A DNA stretch of 64,000 nucleotides from Rotaria macrura (lineage: Eukaryota > Rotifera > Eurotatoria > Philodinida > Philodinidae): the NCBI GenBank assembly GCA_900239685.1, contig OENT01000530.1, positions 31,028 to 95,027 of the forward strand, in the 5' to 3' direction. Within the stretch, counting starts at the first letter, position 1; the number at the start of each line of letters is the position of its first letter. The position numbers and the translations under genes are program-made. Of this stretch, positions 37,401 to 49,724 are shown in pieces. Under the pieces are notes generated by a model. The model was not told where the DNA came from. It saw only the letters and a program-made list of their open reading frames with translations, and did not search any database.

Positions 37401-40400
37401 TTTTTAAGGAATGATTTCTTGAACGTAAGACTTTTTTCATGATTATAAGAACGCTAGTGTCTCTCTTGAATGATTTAAAATATCAAAACGATAGATTGTT
37501 AATGCTGACTACATTAGTTTCGATGAAGAGCAAAAAAAAGTAACCAAAGTTCAATAAAAGATCAATGGGTAAATACAATCGCAAAGAACAAGGATTAAAG
37601 ACGATGCATAGAGAGTAGACATAAAATGAGAACAACTGAACACACATATAAAAAAAACATTGAAAAAAGGTTCGGGCAAATACATTATCGCGTCTCACCT
37701 TGAATTGAATCATTGTTTCGAATCTACGATAATGCAAGAAACAATTCTCACAGAGCATGAATTATCTCAATTTCATCTAATATATTTGTGTGGCCATCAT
37801 GAAAAAAAAACAGACAGCAATTAAACCCTGTTCTCTCACACAAACCTCTGGTGTTTTGAATCAGACACTAAATAGTACTCTAATAATAAATGAAAATTCT
37901 CCCGTCGGATTAGAGAATCATTCTGTAAACTGAAATCCCATAGGATTTCGTCGATTTCTGTATCAGATTCATTCAGTTGGGACCAAACAGAAAGTCTCGA
38001 AAGAATTTATTTTACCATATGGAATAAAAGAAACGCTTCTTTCTAGAGCTTGTATTCATCAAATATTCTGGTTTCTTTTCTGAACGTTTGAATCTTTATT
38101 CTCATCATTGAATGAAAAAGGTATCAGACGATAGTACTAGTAGACAATAATTGAACTCGTCAATATCTAATAGATATGGATCATACTGTTCTAAAGCTCG
38201 ATCATCATCAAATTTCATTTACAGTGACGTTGATGATAAACATTAGAAATGTTGCAATTATCGAAATCTGATTCTGTTCATCTATATTCTAGGAATGATG
38301 TATTGCTCTTTCTCTCTCTCTGAGTTCAATTCCAATTGAAATCTGTCTTTTCATTATTTGTTTAATCAATATTTTCATTTCTCATAAAGCATCGTTCAAC
38401 AATCGACTGTTGTGCAAGATGAGGGTCTTCTATTGATACGCGAGCATGTTATTAATTTTTCGTTTCAAAATTTTCATTCGAACATGCATATATCCCGTGC
38501 ATGATGGTATTACCTAATAGTCCATTATTTAAAAAGACAAGTGTCTAACTAGCTGTACGAACAGTTTCCGTTTGTTTCTTTTCTGTTGTTGAAAACATGC
38601 GATAATCGGATGGCTAGTCTGATGATGAAATGTAATTGCTCGTACTACATCTCTGAAGATCTACTCGTCGTATTTGAATCCTTGAAGAGTGCATGAGCAC
38701 TATGCATAGTAGATTTGATTATGGCGCTTCTTGATACTAAATCGTTCTCATGTTGTACATAGATATTTCATACGATCAACTAGTCATCACTCATCATCGC
38801 AAGACGAACGACTCAAGTTCAGATATTCCAATGGAATTCTTTTTCTAAATTGCAGAGAATTGTCAACGAAGTTGTGAATGAAATGAGTCGTTAAGTAGAA
38901 AAGTATCTCTCTAGTGAATTTATTTGATGACACGATGTTTTTTTTTTCTAGCAATCATTTTTCAAGATCAAATAAATATTACCATGTCTTGAAAGTCCAT
39001 TGGTTTGTTCGGATGCAATTAATTCTGCTAATAATTCTGATAAATATTGTGGATCAAGAAAATAATAATTTGATAATAGTGTATCTTCGAAATGTATAAT
39101 TATACCTAAATATACGTTTCACTTTTTTTTACATAAAATGAAATTCTTTTCTTCTTCTTATTCTTTTACCATTTTCATGCAACCATTTAGTTGCTTGTTG
39201 AAGTTCAACATAATCACGAAAATGAACCTGATTATTCTTTTGAGATATTTCTTTAATCAATTCTCTAAGATAATTAAACAGCGATGTTTACATGAATAGT
39301 TTTGTTTTTAAAACAATGAAATATTCCTACTGATATTCTTTATCGTTTAGCATTGTCGTCTTTTTATTAATTCGACATTCTTCAAGTGCTTCTTCCAAGT
39401 AAATATATTTAGCTGGTATTCTTTGTTGAAATAAACTTTGATCTTTACTATTCGGTGCTAGTAATTGTCCAGAAATATCATAGATCAATGTACAAAGTTG
39501 TTTAATGTTGTAGCCTGTTTTACTACTTATTTCAATGGACTCGAGCACTTTTGGATAACCTAATTTTTCACTTTGTGACGTATCTATAAAACGTTTGTAG
39601 ATAATTGATTGAAAATTTTCAGATAATTGTCTATAATTTTTTAATTTAACTACTTGATCATGATGTGTTCCAACAAGAATAACAGATGAGCCAGGTGCAA
39701 CAGTCTATTGAACCAAAGAAAATAAGATTTATGCAATTTTAATTAGAATCATTTTTTCTTTCTTTCTTTAGTTTCTATTCGATCATGTAAATTGACATCA
39801 TTCTATTATTGTAACAGACGCTGTATAGGATGCTTGCTGTTTTTTTTCATATAGTTTTATAAAAAAATCTATTGAATCCTTCAAATTAAGTTTAATTATA
39901 CGACTTTCTCTCTCTCTCTCTCGTTTCTTCAAAACTATTTGATGATTAAGATTTATTTTACTAAAAAGACGTCACATACTATTACAGATTTGTCGTTTTT
40001 TCTTTCTTATGTATTCTTTATTAACGATAAAACCACACGAACAACCTATATACAAAGAAAGAGAAGGAGCAACACTATGATCATATAAAAAAGAACGAGA
40101 GTTCGTCGTGTTATTGACACACGTTTTTTTGGCATTTGAATTCTACTACTCTTTATGTACAGCGCATAAGCAAAAGGGAGCATACACGTAAAAAAGAGAT
40201 TTAGTTTTATTTTTATGGCGACAGCTGCTGCTACGCATAAAATTCCGAGCACGTCTTCAAATATACTCAATAGTAGGTTTAGTATGATAATAATAATAAT
40301 AATAATTGCTTCCATGTCATTCGTTTTATTTAAACATGACTTAAATTTAGATTCCAATCGAACGAAAGAACAAATGTATGGTGTACCTGTTAAATTTGCT

Positions 40401-43400
40401 GATGATGTATTCAGTACTGTATGTATACAGAAATCATTGTAATGAAAAACAAACTTTAATATTGAATTTCTTTCGTTTAGATTATTAGAGATCACGTAAA
40501 CGAATTCATAAATCTACCTCATATAAAAGAACTTAAATTTACTGATGAAAATGCTATTCGAACATTAACCTATGAAATAACTGAAAAATTAAAACACATT
40601 CTTTATCAACATATAAAAGATAATTATAAAGTAATCATTCAAGTTATAACTTATTCGAAAAGCATCGAAAAAAATATTTCAATTATGAGTCAATGCTTAT
40701 GGAATTATAGAACAGATGATGTACTATCACTTGAAATCGAAACTGATCTATTGAAATTTTTCATTCTTATTCATGGCGTTGTTGCATAAAAATAAATGAC
40801 ACAACGAAATGATTTTCTCAGGAATCAAGAAAAAACAAACGAGAAATAATAAAAAGACTTACTTGAATATTTATTAATATGTTATGTATTGTATCAAAGA
40901 TTTGTTCATTTTTATCGTATTCAATCATTTTCCAACAGATTAAATAAAGACTACGTCGAGTAAAAAAATATTGATAAATTGTTTGAAATTCATGCTAAAT
41001 AAGATAAATCATATCATGAACAAATTTCTATGTCTCACATATTTTATTTTTCTAATAACCTGTCCTCCGAAATCCCAACTACGAAATGTAATTGGACCTA
41101 ATAATGTACGAGGTGTTTTATCATAGATCCATTCGGATATATCAACAATTGGACAACTACGAGTTGTTGGTGACTTCTAGAAAAGCAAAAAAAAACAGAA
41201 AAGCGTTGTCATTTAAACAGTTCATTAGGAAATCGGATCAAAATAAGATTTCAATCTCTATCAAGAGTTATGTTAAGAATTTCATTGTGAAGAAGATTGG
41301 ATCGAATTACTTGTACACAATGATAAAGTAGTTTAAGTTCAAGGATTAAATTTGAACTGTTCATGGGCATATACATATGTTGTTCGTTGATCTCTATCTA
41401 CTAGATGATTTTAAAAAAGACTATAAACGGAGAATTTCAAAATTTCATTTGATATTAGAACTAAACTCAAGAAGATTGTCTTCCCTTCTTTATTTTAAAT
41501 TCATGATACAATTAAACGAATCCCATGCATGAGTAAAATAATCAATTTCTTTCATTGACTTACTTTTCGTTGATTTTGTTGTATATTGTTGAAATTACCA
41601 GTATTTTCACGTTTTAAAGCTTGAAGAAGTGATGTTTTGCCTGTTTGTTCTTCGCCGAGCAGCATTAATCTCATTCGATTGTATAGTTTTGTACTATACA
41701 TTTAAACAGAGAAACTCTTGAAAAATAATTTCTATTCAAAAGCTTACTCATCACATAAGCTCTTCATATAAGCAATTATTTCTACTGTTCGATAATTATT
41801 TGTAATGAAAGAAGCAATAGGTTCTTTTGTTATATCAATCATTTCTGTTGATTGAGTACCAAGCATTGCTTTCTTTGTTCGAAATAGACGATAATCTAGA
41901 AGAACAATTATCTTTTATTGTTTAAGATGTATTTTTTAGCAAATGACTGTATTCATATATATATATATAGATATATGTATACGTTTTATTTATAATAAAT
42001 TATGAAAACACAAAGCATAAGAAAAAATAACATCGCATTGTTTATGTCGTCTATTTTCTATCAAGAATCAAATGGTTGACTAATAGAAAGAAACAAAAAA
42101 AAAAGCAAATCCAATTTGAATAGAAAATAGATTTATCACAATAACTAAAATTTCTGCAAGTATATATACTCGAAAGAATTTTATCACGAAACAACATACT
42201 TGAACTACTAGTCAATTCATTTTAGAATTGATTTCATTCCTAATTTCACCATAGCTAATGTGTTGATTCAATAGTAAACGACTTTATTTTTTATTTCGAT
42301 ACATATTTCAATCGAATTTCTTTAAACTATGTTATTCGTTTATTTATTTTTTTACAATTGGTCCACAACCGTGTAGATCAAGATTCCATAATTTTTGCAT
42401 AGAACCAATTGATAATGGAATCTAAATATGTCAATAGTTTCATAATATATAACATAGGTAAATGCTAATCTTTACCTCTTTTAAATGTGAATTATTACGT
42501 AATATTAATGTACCAAGATTGTCTAATAAAGAAATACTCGATGGAATCGAAACAAGTTCATTTTGACTTAAATTAAGACGAGTTATAATTGGAAACAATA
42601 AAGATGAACGTAACATTGTTATATCCATATCGGTAGAAGATTTTGAAATCGACTAGAATATAAATGAATAAATTTTATAAAACATATTGTATTGACGCAA
42701 TCCTTATTGGATTTAAAATATTTTTATAAAATATCACTGTTCGTGCTAATCCTTGGACGAGTATTTATTTTCTATTTAATCCTACAAAATGTCATCATTC
42801 ATAGATGATTAAAAGATTTTCTTAATAAACGTTGCAAAAGCACGTTGAACAATTCTCCCTAAAGGGTCTGAAATGATCTTTGAGAGGTAGAGCGTATCAA
42901 TCGAATAACCCCGGGCGTGGCTAGTAACAAGATCATGATGCTCGGTTTATCCACGTATATGTTTGCTTGTTACTAAAGAAGCTGAAACCAAACGTAGCAT
43001 TAACATCAGATGTCATACATATAGACAAATACTTTTTTTTCCAACACGAAAATACATGTACATCGTTCTGAAAGGTGTATTTCTTCTCAATATATTCAAT
43101 TACTAGATCAAACTATATATCAACACTTGTGGATCAATTGTCAATAGAAGTGAAATCTCTTAGTGTAAGATCAATAGTGCTTTCGATTTCTCTGATCTGT
43201 CCTCAAGTGCAGTCTATTGTTCGATTACGATCGAGACAGATTTCAATTTTTATAATCTAGTATCAATAGTAGTTTGAAAAGTCAACATTTTTTGATTCAT
43301 CGTCTTCATCTTCCCCTCGTCAATGTATTGACCAAATTAAACACTTCACCAAAGTAAATGTAAATAGTTGAACGAACTTTCAATACATTGACGGTTCATG

Positions 43401-46400
43401 AACATACAAGCATCTAGTACTATCTTTTACAAATTAGAAAAAATTCTTACTAATATTATTAATTCCTTGATTTTATTATCACTTAGATTGAGATCATGTA
43501 AGAATTCAAGTTTTGTATGCCGTCGATGAATACAGCACTTGTCTGTTTGATCAGATTTCGACATGGAATTTAAACCCATGGATAAATTTGTTGATGTAAG
43601 AACTTTATGTCGAGATACGGATCGACTTCGACGTTTTCTCGTTAGATCAATTTCTGTATTTGCTTGCTTTGATTCTGGTCGAAAACAGACATTGTCCGAT
43701 GTTGTTGGTTCATAGTGACGATGTTTTCGATATGATTTTTCTCTTCGAGTTGGACTGATAACTGTTTCGATTAAAATATTCGTTTGAAGATTATTAAACG
43801 ATAAATCAAGCATTTTTAAACGTGGTGGATACGATGATATAGTTGATGGATCAGTAAGAAGATTATGTGAAAGATTTAATGATGTCAAATAAGGTACTAG
43901 ACAACAGAGCATTGGTGGAAGTATTTCGAAATGATTATGAGATAAATTTAAATTATTCAAACGACTTATGATTGACGCAGACGAGGAAGATGACGATGAA
44001 AATTTTGCATTGAATCCTTGTTGTGGATCATCATTATTTGTTTGAGTTATATGATTTTGCCATAGGCATAGACGTTTAACTGGAGTACATACAGGTGGTG
44101 CTGATGATATGGAATTTTCATAAGGAATTTTTAATTTTGATCGTCGTTCAAGTTCATCGTCATCGTCAGGAGATGGAGGAATATTATTCGCTGGCGCTAT
44201 TTGTGCTAATGTTGTTGAACGTGGTGGAGCTGATAACGGAGCAGAGAGCGTTGATAAGTTAACTGCTGTTACTGATGATGGTATCGTTGGAGATTTCGTT
44301 TCATTAAGAATTAGTTTTGTTGGTGGATTGATAGGAGCTTGAGAACGATATTCACTTGTTGTTCGATTTTGGTTTACTGAATGACGAGCTAGACAATAGA
44401 ATATAAGAGATGATTACTTTTTTCAAGTTTATCTATAGAATCGAACACATTTCATATTTCTATTGAATAACACTAGATTCCTGTGAGACAAATACTTCTT
44501 TGAATGATTGTGAATAGTGAGTATCTGGTAGAATGAGTGATTATTCCTCTGAGATGAATACTTTGATCTGTTTGCACTTGTTATGTTGATTCAATGAAAG
44601 AAAATTTTGAGAAAAACCTATGTCATACACGTCGTTCTGATTTACTGCGGAAATATTTCGAATGATTGTTAGTCTTCTTCCTTACATGTCATGTGACGTC
44701 CGATCTTCTCGGAATTTTTAATGATAGTAAAATTCGGTGCTGGTAGTTCTTTCAGTGAATTATTTGCAACATTAAGATCTGTTAACATTGGTGCTGACCA
44801 CATTTCAACAGGTAAATATTGCAGTTGATTGTGAGCTAAAATATGATAAAAGTGAATGTATCAAATTGGCAAGAATATCATATTCTACTCTATATCCATC
44901 GATTTCGTCTGTCATAAAGGTATTCGAACCAACAAAGAAAGGATCATCCACATCGATCATCACCTAATAATTGATTGTCGATCTCTATGATTATTTAGAT
45001 ACTAATCGTCGATACTCTATTCCATAGTCATTAGATCGAACTAAAGTAAATACTAGCCTATATTTGTCGAGAGATTAATAGCGTTTTTTGACTTCATATA
45101 GTGTTCTGTTTTTGAATAAAGCTAACTTTACACTCTTTTCGTCTAGACAGTTGTTCGGTTGAATTTTATAAAAATTTGAAAATGATCTTCATGAATTAGG
45201 GACATCAAACACATAGTACAAAGATTTTTAAATAATGATAAAATAGTCTTCTTCGTCTAATAGGCTATACGATGAAGGCATAATCGTGTCGAATACTACA
45301 CACTTAATCGATTGAAAATAGACCTTTGAAATTTTACCACATGTTTACTGAAAAGACTTTCCTATTCTTACAATCGGATTATGCTTGAAACATACCTGCA
45401 TATGCTCTTTGTAATGATCGCAGTTGAAACATGGCTGATGGCAAAGCAGTTAAAGCATTATGTGAAACATCTAACTCTGTCAATTGATGACATAACCAAA
45501 CGTTACTATCGCTTGGTAATTCACCAAGTTGATTACTCGATACATTTAATATTCTTAATGAATACATTTGAAAAAGAAATGCTGGTAGATTTTCTAATGA
45601 ATTGTCTGATAAATCAATACGTGTTATGCAATGAAAAAGTAAATGACGATTCGTTATGTTAATATCTGATAATTGAGTAAATGAATCTTTATTGACAAAT
45701 ATTGATGCTTGTATAAACCATAATGGATCAAGAGTTTTCAATGGACCGTAATGATGCCATTGTATACCAACGGATATAGATGGAATCGATGATGACGATG
45801 GTATATGATTCGATGTTGTTGCTGTTGCTGTCGTTGTTGACAGTGAACGTGTTGTAAAATGATTTTTAAAATGTTCAAAACTTGTTGTTAATATTTGATA
45901 ACGTTTATTTGACCGGCGTTTTAAATAAGGTTCAATTGAATAATTCGATTCTGCTAAATTATTATCTTCTTTTTTATCCTCATTACTATTAATCCAAATT
46001 TTAGTTAAATCAATATTTGACCAAAATTGTTCATCAAATGTAAATAGAATATTTGTTGTTAATTGTCGTTTTGTTAATTTAAATTCATTATCTTGTAAAG
46101 CACGATATTTAAGTAAATGTCCTATAAGATATGATTGTTTACATGAATTAAATGCAAGAAATTCTTTATCCAATGCAAGTGAACTCATGAGATATTCAAT
46201 AAGTTGTATATTACCAAGACGACATGCACATGATAATGCTGTTGAACGTGTTATAAAACATTGTTCATTGTTCGATGATCGACTAGAAATTTCTTCATAC
46301 GGTAAATTAACATTAGCACCGTTGGTTATAAGTAAATGAACTAATTTGAAATTTTGCAATTCAATAGCTTCATGAAGAGCTGTTCGACCAGTATTAGAAT

Positions 46401-49400
46401 AAAGATCAAGATTGAATGGACAGAATGATGAATTCGTTTTTTGAATAGTTCCATTAAAATCTGTTAGAGTAACTATAGCATCTATTGATAAAATAATAAG
46501 TAGAATATGATTTCTATAATTGATAGTTGTAAGAAAAGTTCTCTTACTGTCAGATGTCAAATAACTGTGTGTTGATCGACGTCTAAATAATTCGACTTCT
46601 TCCGATGTTAATGCATGAACACGAAACGAAAGAAGATATTCGACAACATCGATATGTTTACCAAGAACAGATAAATATAGACTTGTTTGCTCGTTTATAT
46701 CTTGTGCTAAATAAAACAAAAAGAAAAGAACTTTATCGAACTTTGAATAGAACTTCCGAAAATACGCAATCATTTTTCAAGTAGTCGTTTTTACTAGCGC
46801 TCAGTGTATTTCTAATTTAACAAGAATCATTGGTCAGTGATTTCTTTTCGTACATCTATGTATCTAGTAAAATCATCAATTATGCATTATCGAGTGTCAT
46901 TATTTTTCACAATGCATTCATATATGAATCGTTTGTTGAAAGTGGTCTCTTCAGATTTGTGAGATGAAAAAACTTGACAAATAACAGCATCGACTAGTCA
47001 AGATATTCGATAGTTCTTCATTGACATGAATTTCAATCCTATTCATATATAAACACTTTGACTTTACATTTCTATTCATTCAAATGAATTACAAGTGATT
47101 ATCGATAAGATGACTTCAATCGATTAACGTATAAATAAATTAGAATAGATAAACGAAAAAGAAAAGCAAGTGTTGATATTATTTTAAAAGAACATATTCT
47201 TTGAATATGTAAATCAATACTTTCTGTGTCCATGTACGATAAAAAAATCTATCGTTCGTAATTCGATCTTAAATATATATTTATATAGATGTTGAAAAAA
47301 AATCTTCCCATCCTCAAATCTACCTAATCACTGGATGAGTATCAAATTCATCTGAAAATTTACAAAAGTACTAATTCTACATACCATTAAGATTAAATGG
47401 AAAAACATATGATCGTTGTAAACGGTCAATATACATATTACATGATGAAAATGGATAATACGGATAGGTTAATAAAAGCTTTACAATAGATAGATGCCCT
47501 TGTGAACAAGCAGCGGCAAATGGAAGAATTTGTTCCAGTGTTGCAACGGAAACTAAATGTGGGAAATACTACGAAAATAAAAACTTATGGTCAATCAATC
47601 AAAAAAATTTAACATTGCGTTCTTACCGTAATCAAAATCTGAACAATTTCAAGATTTCCAATTCGACACGCAATATAGAGTGGTGAATACGATGTCTGAC
47701 GATGAGGCTTTGCAATAGCTCCATGTCTTAAGAGTAAGTTGACTAAATCGACATTGCCTGTACGACATGCTCTAGATATGAATATAAATATAGTTAAATG
47801 ATTATGTTTTTCTTAATAAAAGAAATAAATACCGATATAAAAAGTTTAATGTATCACTCCCGTTCGGACTTGAATTCAAAACTGCTTTAGCATGAGCACC
47901 CAAATGTTCAAGACATTCTTCTGCTTTTGTTACATCACCATCAAAACAAGCATCGAGTAATTCTAAATGAGAAATTTCGTATTTATTTCACATGATTATT
48001 TTATTCTTTACTTTTCTCAGTTTCTTGTCGAACTTGTTGTCGAAGTTCAATTTCATTTTCTATCATTTCAGCCGAATCAACTTTACGATTTATTTGTGCT
48101 ATGGCTAACGGTGTATAACCATGTTTATCTCGTATGATTAGATCCGCTTTGTGAAACAATAATAATGCTAAGATTTTCTCATTTCCAACTTCAGCAATCA
48201 TATGTATTGGTGTCTAAACAATATTATGAATAATAGTTTCAAATGAATAAAATTTTAGATAGAGGAAAAAAATTAAAAAAGTTATGTCAGCATATGTCTA
48301 TTTGATTTTTTGTGTCGTCTTAAGAAAACGAATTGGTAGTCGATATTGCTCAAATGTTATTTTCACTGATCTTTCTTCATAATCGATATTTTCCTTTCAC
48401 ACACCATTGCAATCATGGAAATCCAGAGTCCATATCACATAATAGCAGATAGTCGTCATTTAGCAATACAGGAATATTTTTTTTCAATGAATTTTTCATT
48501 ATCATAACCAACCTATTGATCATCGTTATGGTACTTCTTATTAATCTCTATCATATGCATTGTAGTATTTGTGCTCTTTTAAATAAATCACATATTTCAT
48601 ACTACGATAGAATACAACTACTCATGGTATAAGACCGAGGTAGATTGGTATCTTTCGATAGGGCACAGGGTTTTCTGTTAGAATTATTCTTGTATTGTAT
48701 TTTAAATGTTCGTTTTTAGAAGCCAAGAACAAGTTTTGTCATTTCAAAGCATTCAATAACTCATGTACTAACTGATGCATATTGATTTAAAAATCGTTGA
48801 TCATCGACGATTGTTTTCCGCTTATTTATACTTTCTTATAAAATCTTTTCGTATGTCATCGGATTCAAAAGTATATCAAAATTTTGTTGAACTAAAATTT
48901 AAACTATCTAACGAGAACAAAGCTTTCATGTTTCAATTCTTAGTTTTCAGTAGATTTAGTTGTTGATCGATTCCCATGAGTAATAAAGGTTTTATTGGAT
49001 TATATTGTCTTTAAATGATTGAATATCATTGAGTTCAAATGAACTTGAACTTTGAGTTTTTATATCAATAATCGCAAATGCATAATAAACATGTATGCAA
49101 AACGATCAATCAATATGCAAGGAAATAAAGTACCCATGCCCTTGTCGACTTTGAGACCAATTATATAAACGAATGCATTGATCTATCGTTTTTTTTTCTT
49201 GTTACCACCTAACTTAACAACAGACAACTTTTTTTAGTAAAGAGCAAAACATCTACGTTGATCATCCGATAACAACAAAAAATATTTCTGATGAAAACAT
49301 GAATAAAAATAGGGATTGATCTATTGACTTTCTCTTTTTTTTTGTATAGTCTTCAAGATTAACTTATTCTTACTTTATAATCGTAACGTTCTCCCGTTTG

Positions 49401-49722
49401 TACATTCAAATCAGCACCATGATCAATAAGTACCATAATAAATTCTAATGATGAATCAAGCACTCTATTATCATTTTGAAGTGTTGCCTGTGCAGCTGAT
49501 ATACATGCTGTATGTAGTGGTGTACAACCGAAACGATCAGTTGCATTGATATTATTGATTTCATCACCTATGAGAAGATCCTAATATTAAAAACAATTCA
49601 ACAATATGATATAATTTGATTTATAAATTGAATGGTACTTTCAGAAGATCAACATTTAAATAGAGTGCAGCTTGATGAAGAAGTTTGCCTGGATAATTAT
49701 CATCATCATCTTCGTTATTCAT
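30400..49722 (-). CDS. LRRK-type ROCO kinase (ANK-LRR-Roc-COR-kinase-WD40), 34 exons
   Basis: A complete leucine-rich-repeat kinase homologue read on the minus strand from ATG 49722-49720 to TAA 30402-30400. I could join 34 exons with consistent phases, giving about 2,684 codons. The order ankyrin (about 1-560), LRR (about 650-1170), Roc GTPase (about 1220-1465), COR (to about 1914), kinase (about 1915-2271), WD40-like (to the end) is that of animal LRRK1/LRRK2; lack of an armadillo region and details such as NILVW after the catalytic loop favour the LRRK1 side. These proteins are GTP-regulated Ser/Thr kinases acting on membranes, in vertebrates on Rab GTPases. Kinase oddities: YLDLK for YRDLK and DFS for DFG/DYG. 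One junction, exon 12 to 13, is uncertain: the best-looking donor (GTAAAA at 42355) is out of phase, a weaker GTTGTG about 14 nt earlier is in phase. A dynein light chain gene sits antisense in intron 16. Confidence 0.93.
34494..36073 (-). other. LRRK-like gene: kinase exons 22-29
   Basis: Exons 35960-36073, 35789-35908, 35470-35727, 35266-35415, 35170-35215, 35051-35106, 34849-34977 and 34494-34692. Motifs in order: glycine loop GQGTFGTV, ACKAF (VAIK lysine), RQELSVL (helix C Glu), HLHNNHIIYLDLKSENILVW (catalytic Asp near 2095), KLSDFSISR (Asp near 2123), FAGTEGGYIAPEI (APE present, two residues shorter than the usual EGTPGYxAPE), ADIFSFSMLMYECL and CWSEHPNDRPSA. Exon 25 uses donor GTACTT, exon 27 GTTTGT. 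Confidence 0.9.
36134..41895 (-). other. LRRK-like gene: Roc-COR exons 13-21
   Basis: Exons 41748-41895, 41564-41693, 41060-41176, 40863-40994, 39331-39704, 39170-39264, 38983-39105, 37123-37298 and 36134-37066. Roc motifs: P-loop LGEEQTGKTSLL, switch II WDFGGQ (Gln at the Ras Q61 site; vertebrate LRRK2 has Arg), and THHDQ in the G4 position. COR follows with FLDPQYLSELLAEL, LPLLHKFDLAITWD and IFPSLLP. Exon 21 ends at GTTCGA (phase 0), skipping a 60-nt intron, which joins APDL to IFCDLSS as in other LRRKs. Intron 19 is about 1.7 kb. Confidence 0.9.
40314..40789 (+). CDS. Tctex1-type dynein light chain, nested antisense in a LRRK intron
   Basis: Two exons, 40314-40418 and 40481-40789 (TAA), joined in phase 0 across a 62-nt intron (GTATGT to TTTAG), 137 residues. 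The second exon has the Tctex1/DYNLT core: AIRTLTYEITEKLKHILYQ, then NYKVIIQVITYSKSIEKNIS, QCLWNYRTDDVLSLEIETD and a final FFILIHGVVA, matching the family's KYK-vIxxx, CLWD and terminal hydrophobic strand. Such proteins bind dynein intermediate chain or are part of ciliary dyneins; bdelloids are heavily ciliated. I start at MSFVLFKH because the in-frame ATG at 40215 would add a run of seven Ile encoded by an ATA/ATT microsatellite. The gene lies wholly in intron 16 of the LRRK-like gene, on the opposite strand, a typical gene-in-intron arrangement. Confidence 0.8.
42356..46481 (-). other. LRRK-like gene: last ankyrin and LRR exons 8-12
   Basis: Exons 45396-46481, 44686-44835, 43451-44388, 42476-42652 and 42356-42421 (or ending near 42370). 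Exon 8 starts with two more ankyrin units (NTGRTALHEAIELQNFKLVH; RSTALSCACRLGNIQLIEYL) then a linker, then LRRs (ITRIDLSDNSLENLPAFLF, LRILNVSSNQLGELP, LTELDVSHNALTALP). Exon 10 carries a low-complexity Ser/Pro/Asp linker (PPSPDDDDELERR; FSSSSSSSAS) before further LRRs (LNLSHNHFEILPP, LNLSHNLLTD, LDLSFNNLQ) and a basic insert (RKRRSRSVSRHK). Exons 11-12 add LNLSQNELVSIPSSI and LWNLDLHGCG. Confidence 0.88.
46548..49722 (-). other. LRRK-like gene: ankyrin exons 1-7
   Basis: Exons 49639-49722, 49374-49580, 48012-48213, 47833-47962, 47627-47771, 47385-47568 and 46548-46706. Ankyrin consensus pieces are clear: DRFGCTPLHTAC, KTPIHMIAEVGNEKILALLL, KHGYTPLAIA, SYSPLYIACRIGNLEIVQIL, EQILPFAAACSQGHLSIVKL, EQTSLYLSVLGKHIDVVEYL. 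The protein starts MNNEDDDDNYPGKLLHQAAL, with the first ankyrin helix directly after an acidic start. Intron 2 is about 1.16 kb; most others are near 60 nt. Confidence 0.9.
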
Positions 49723-49724
49723 TT

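Noticed and set aside
40046-40495. 149-codon minus-strand frame
   Set aside because: Lies over the Tctex1 gene and an ATT microsatellite; not part of the LRRK splice chain.
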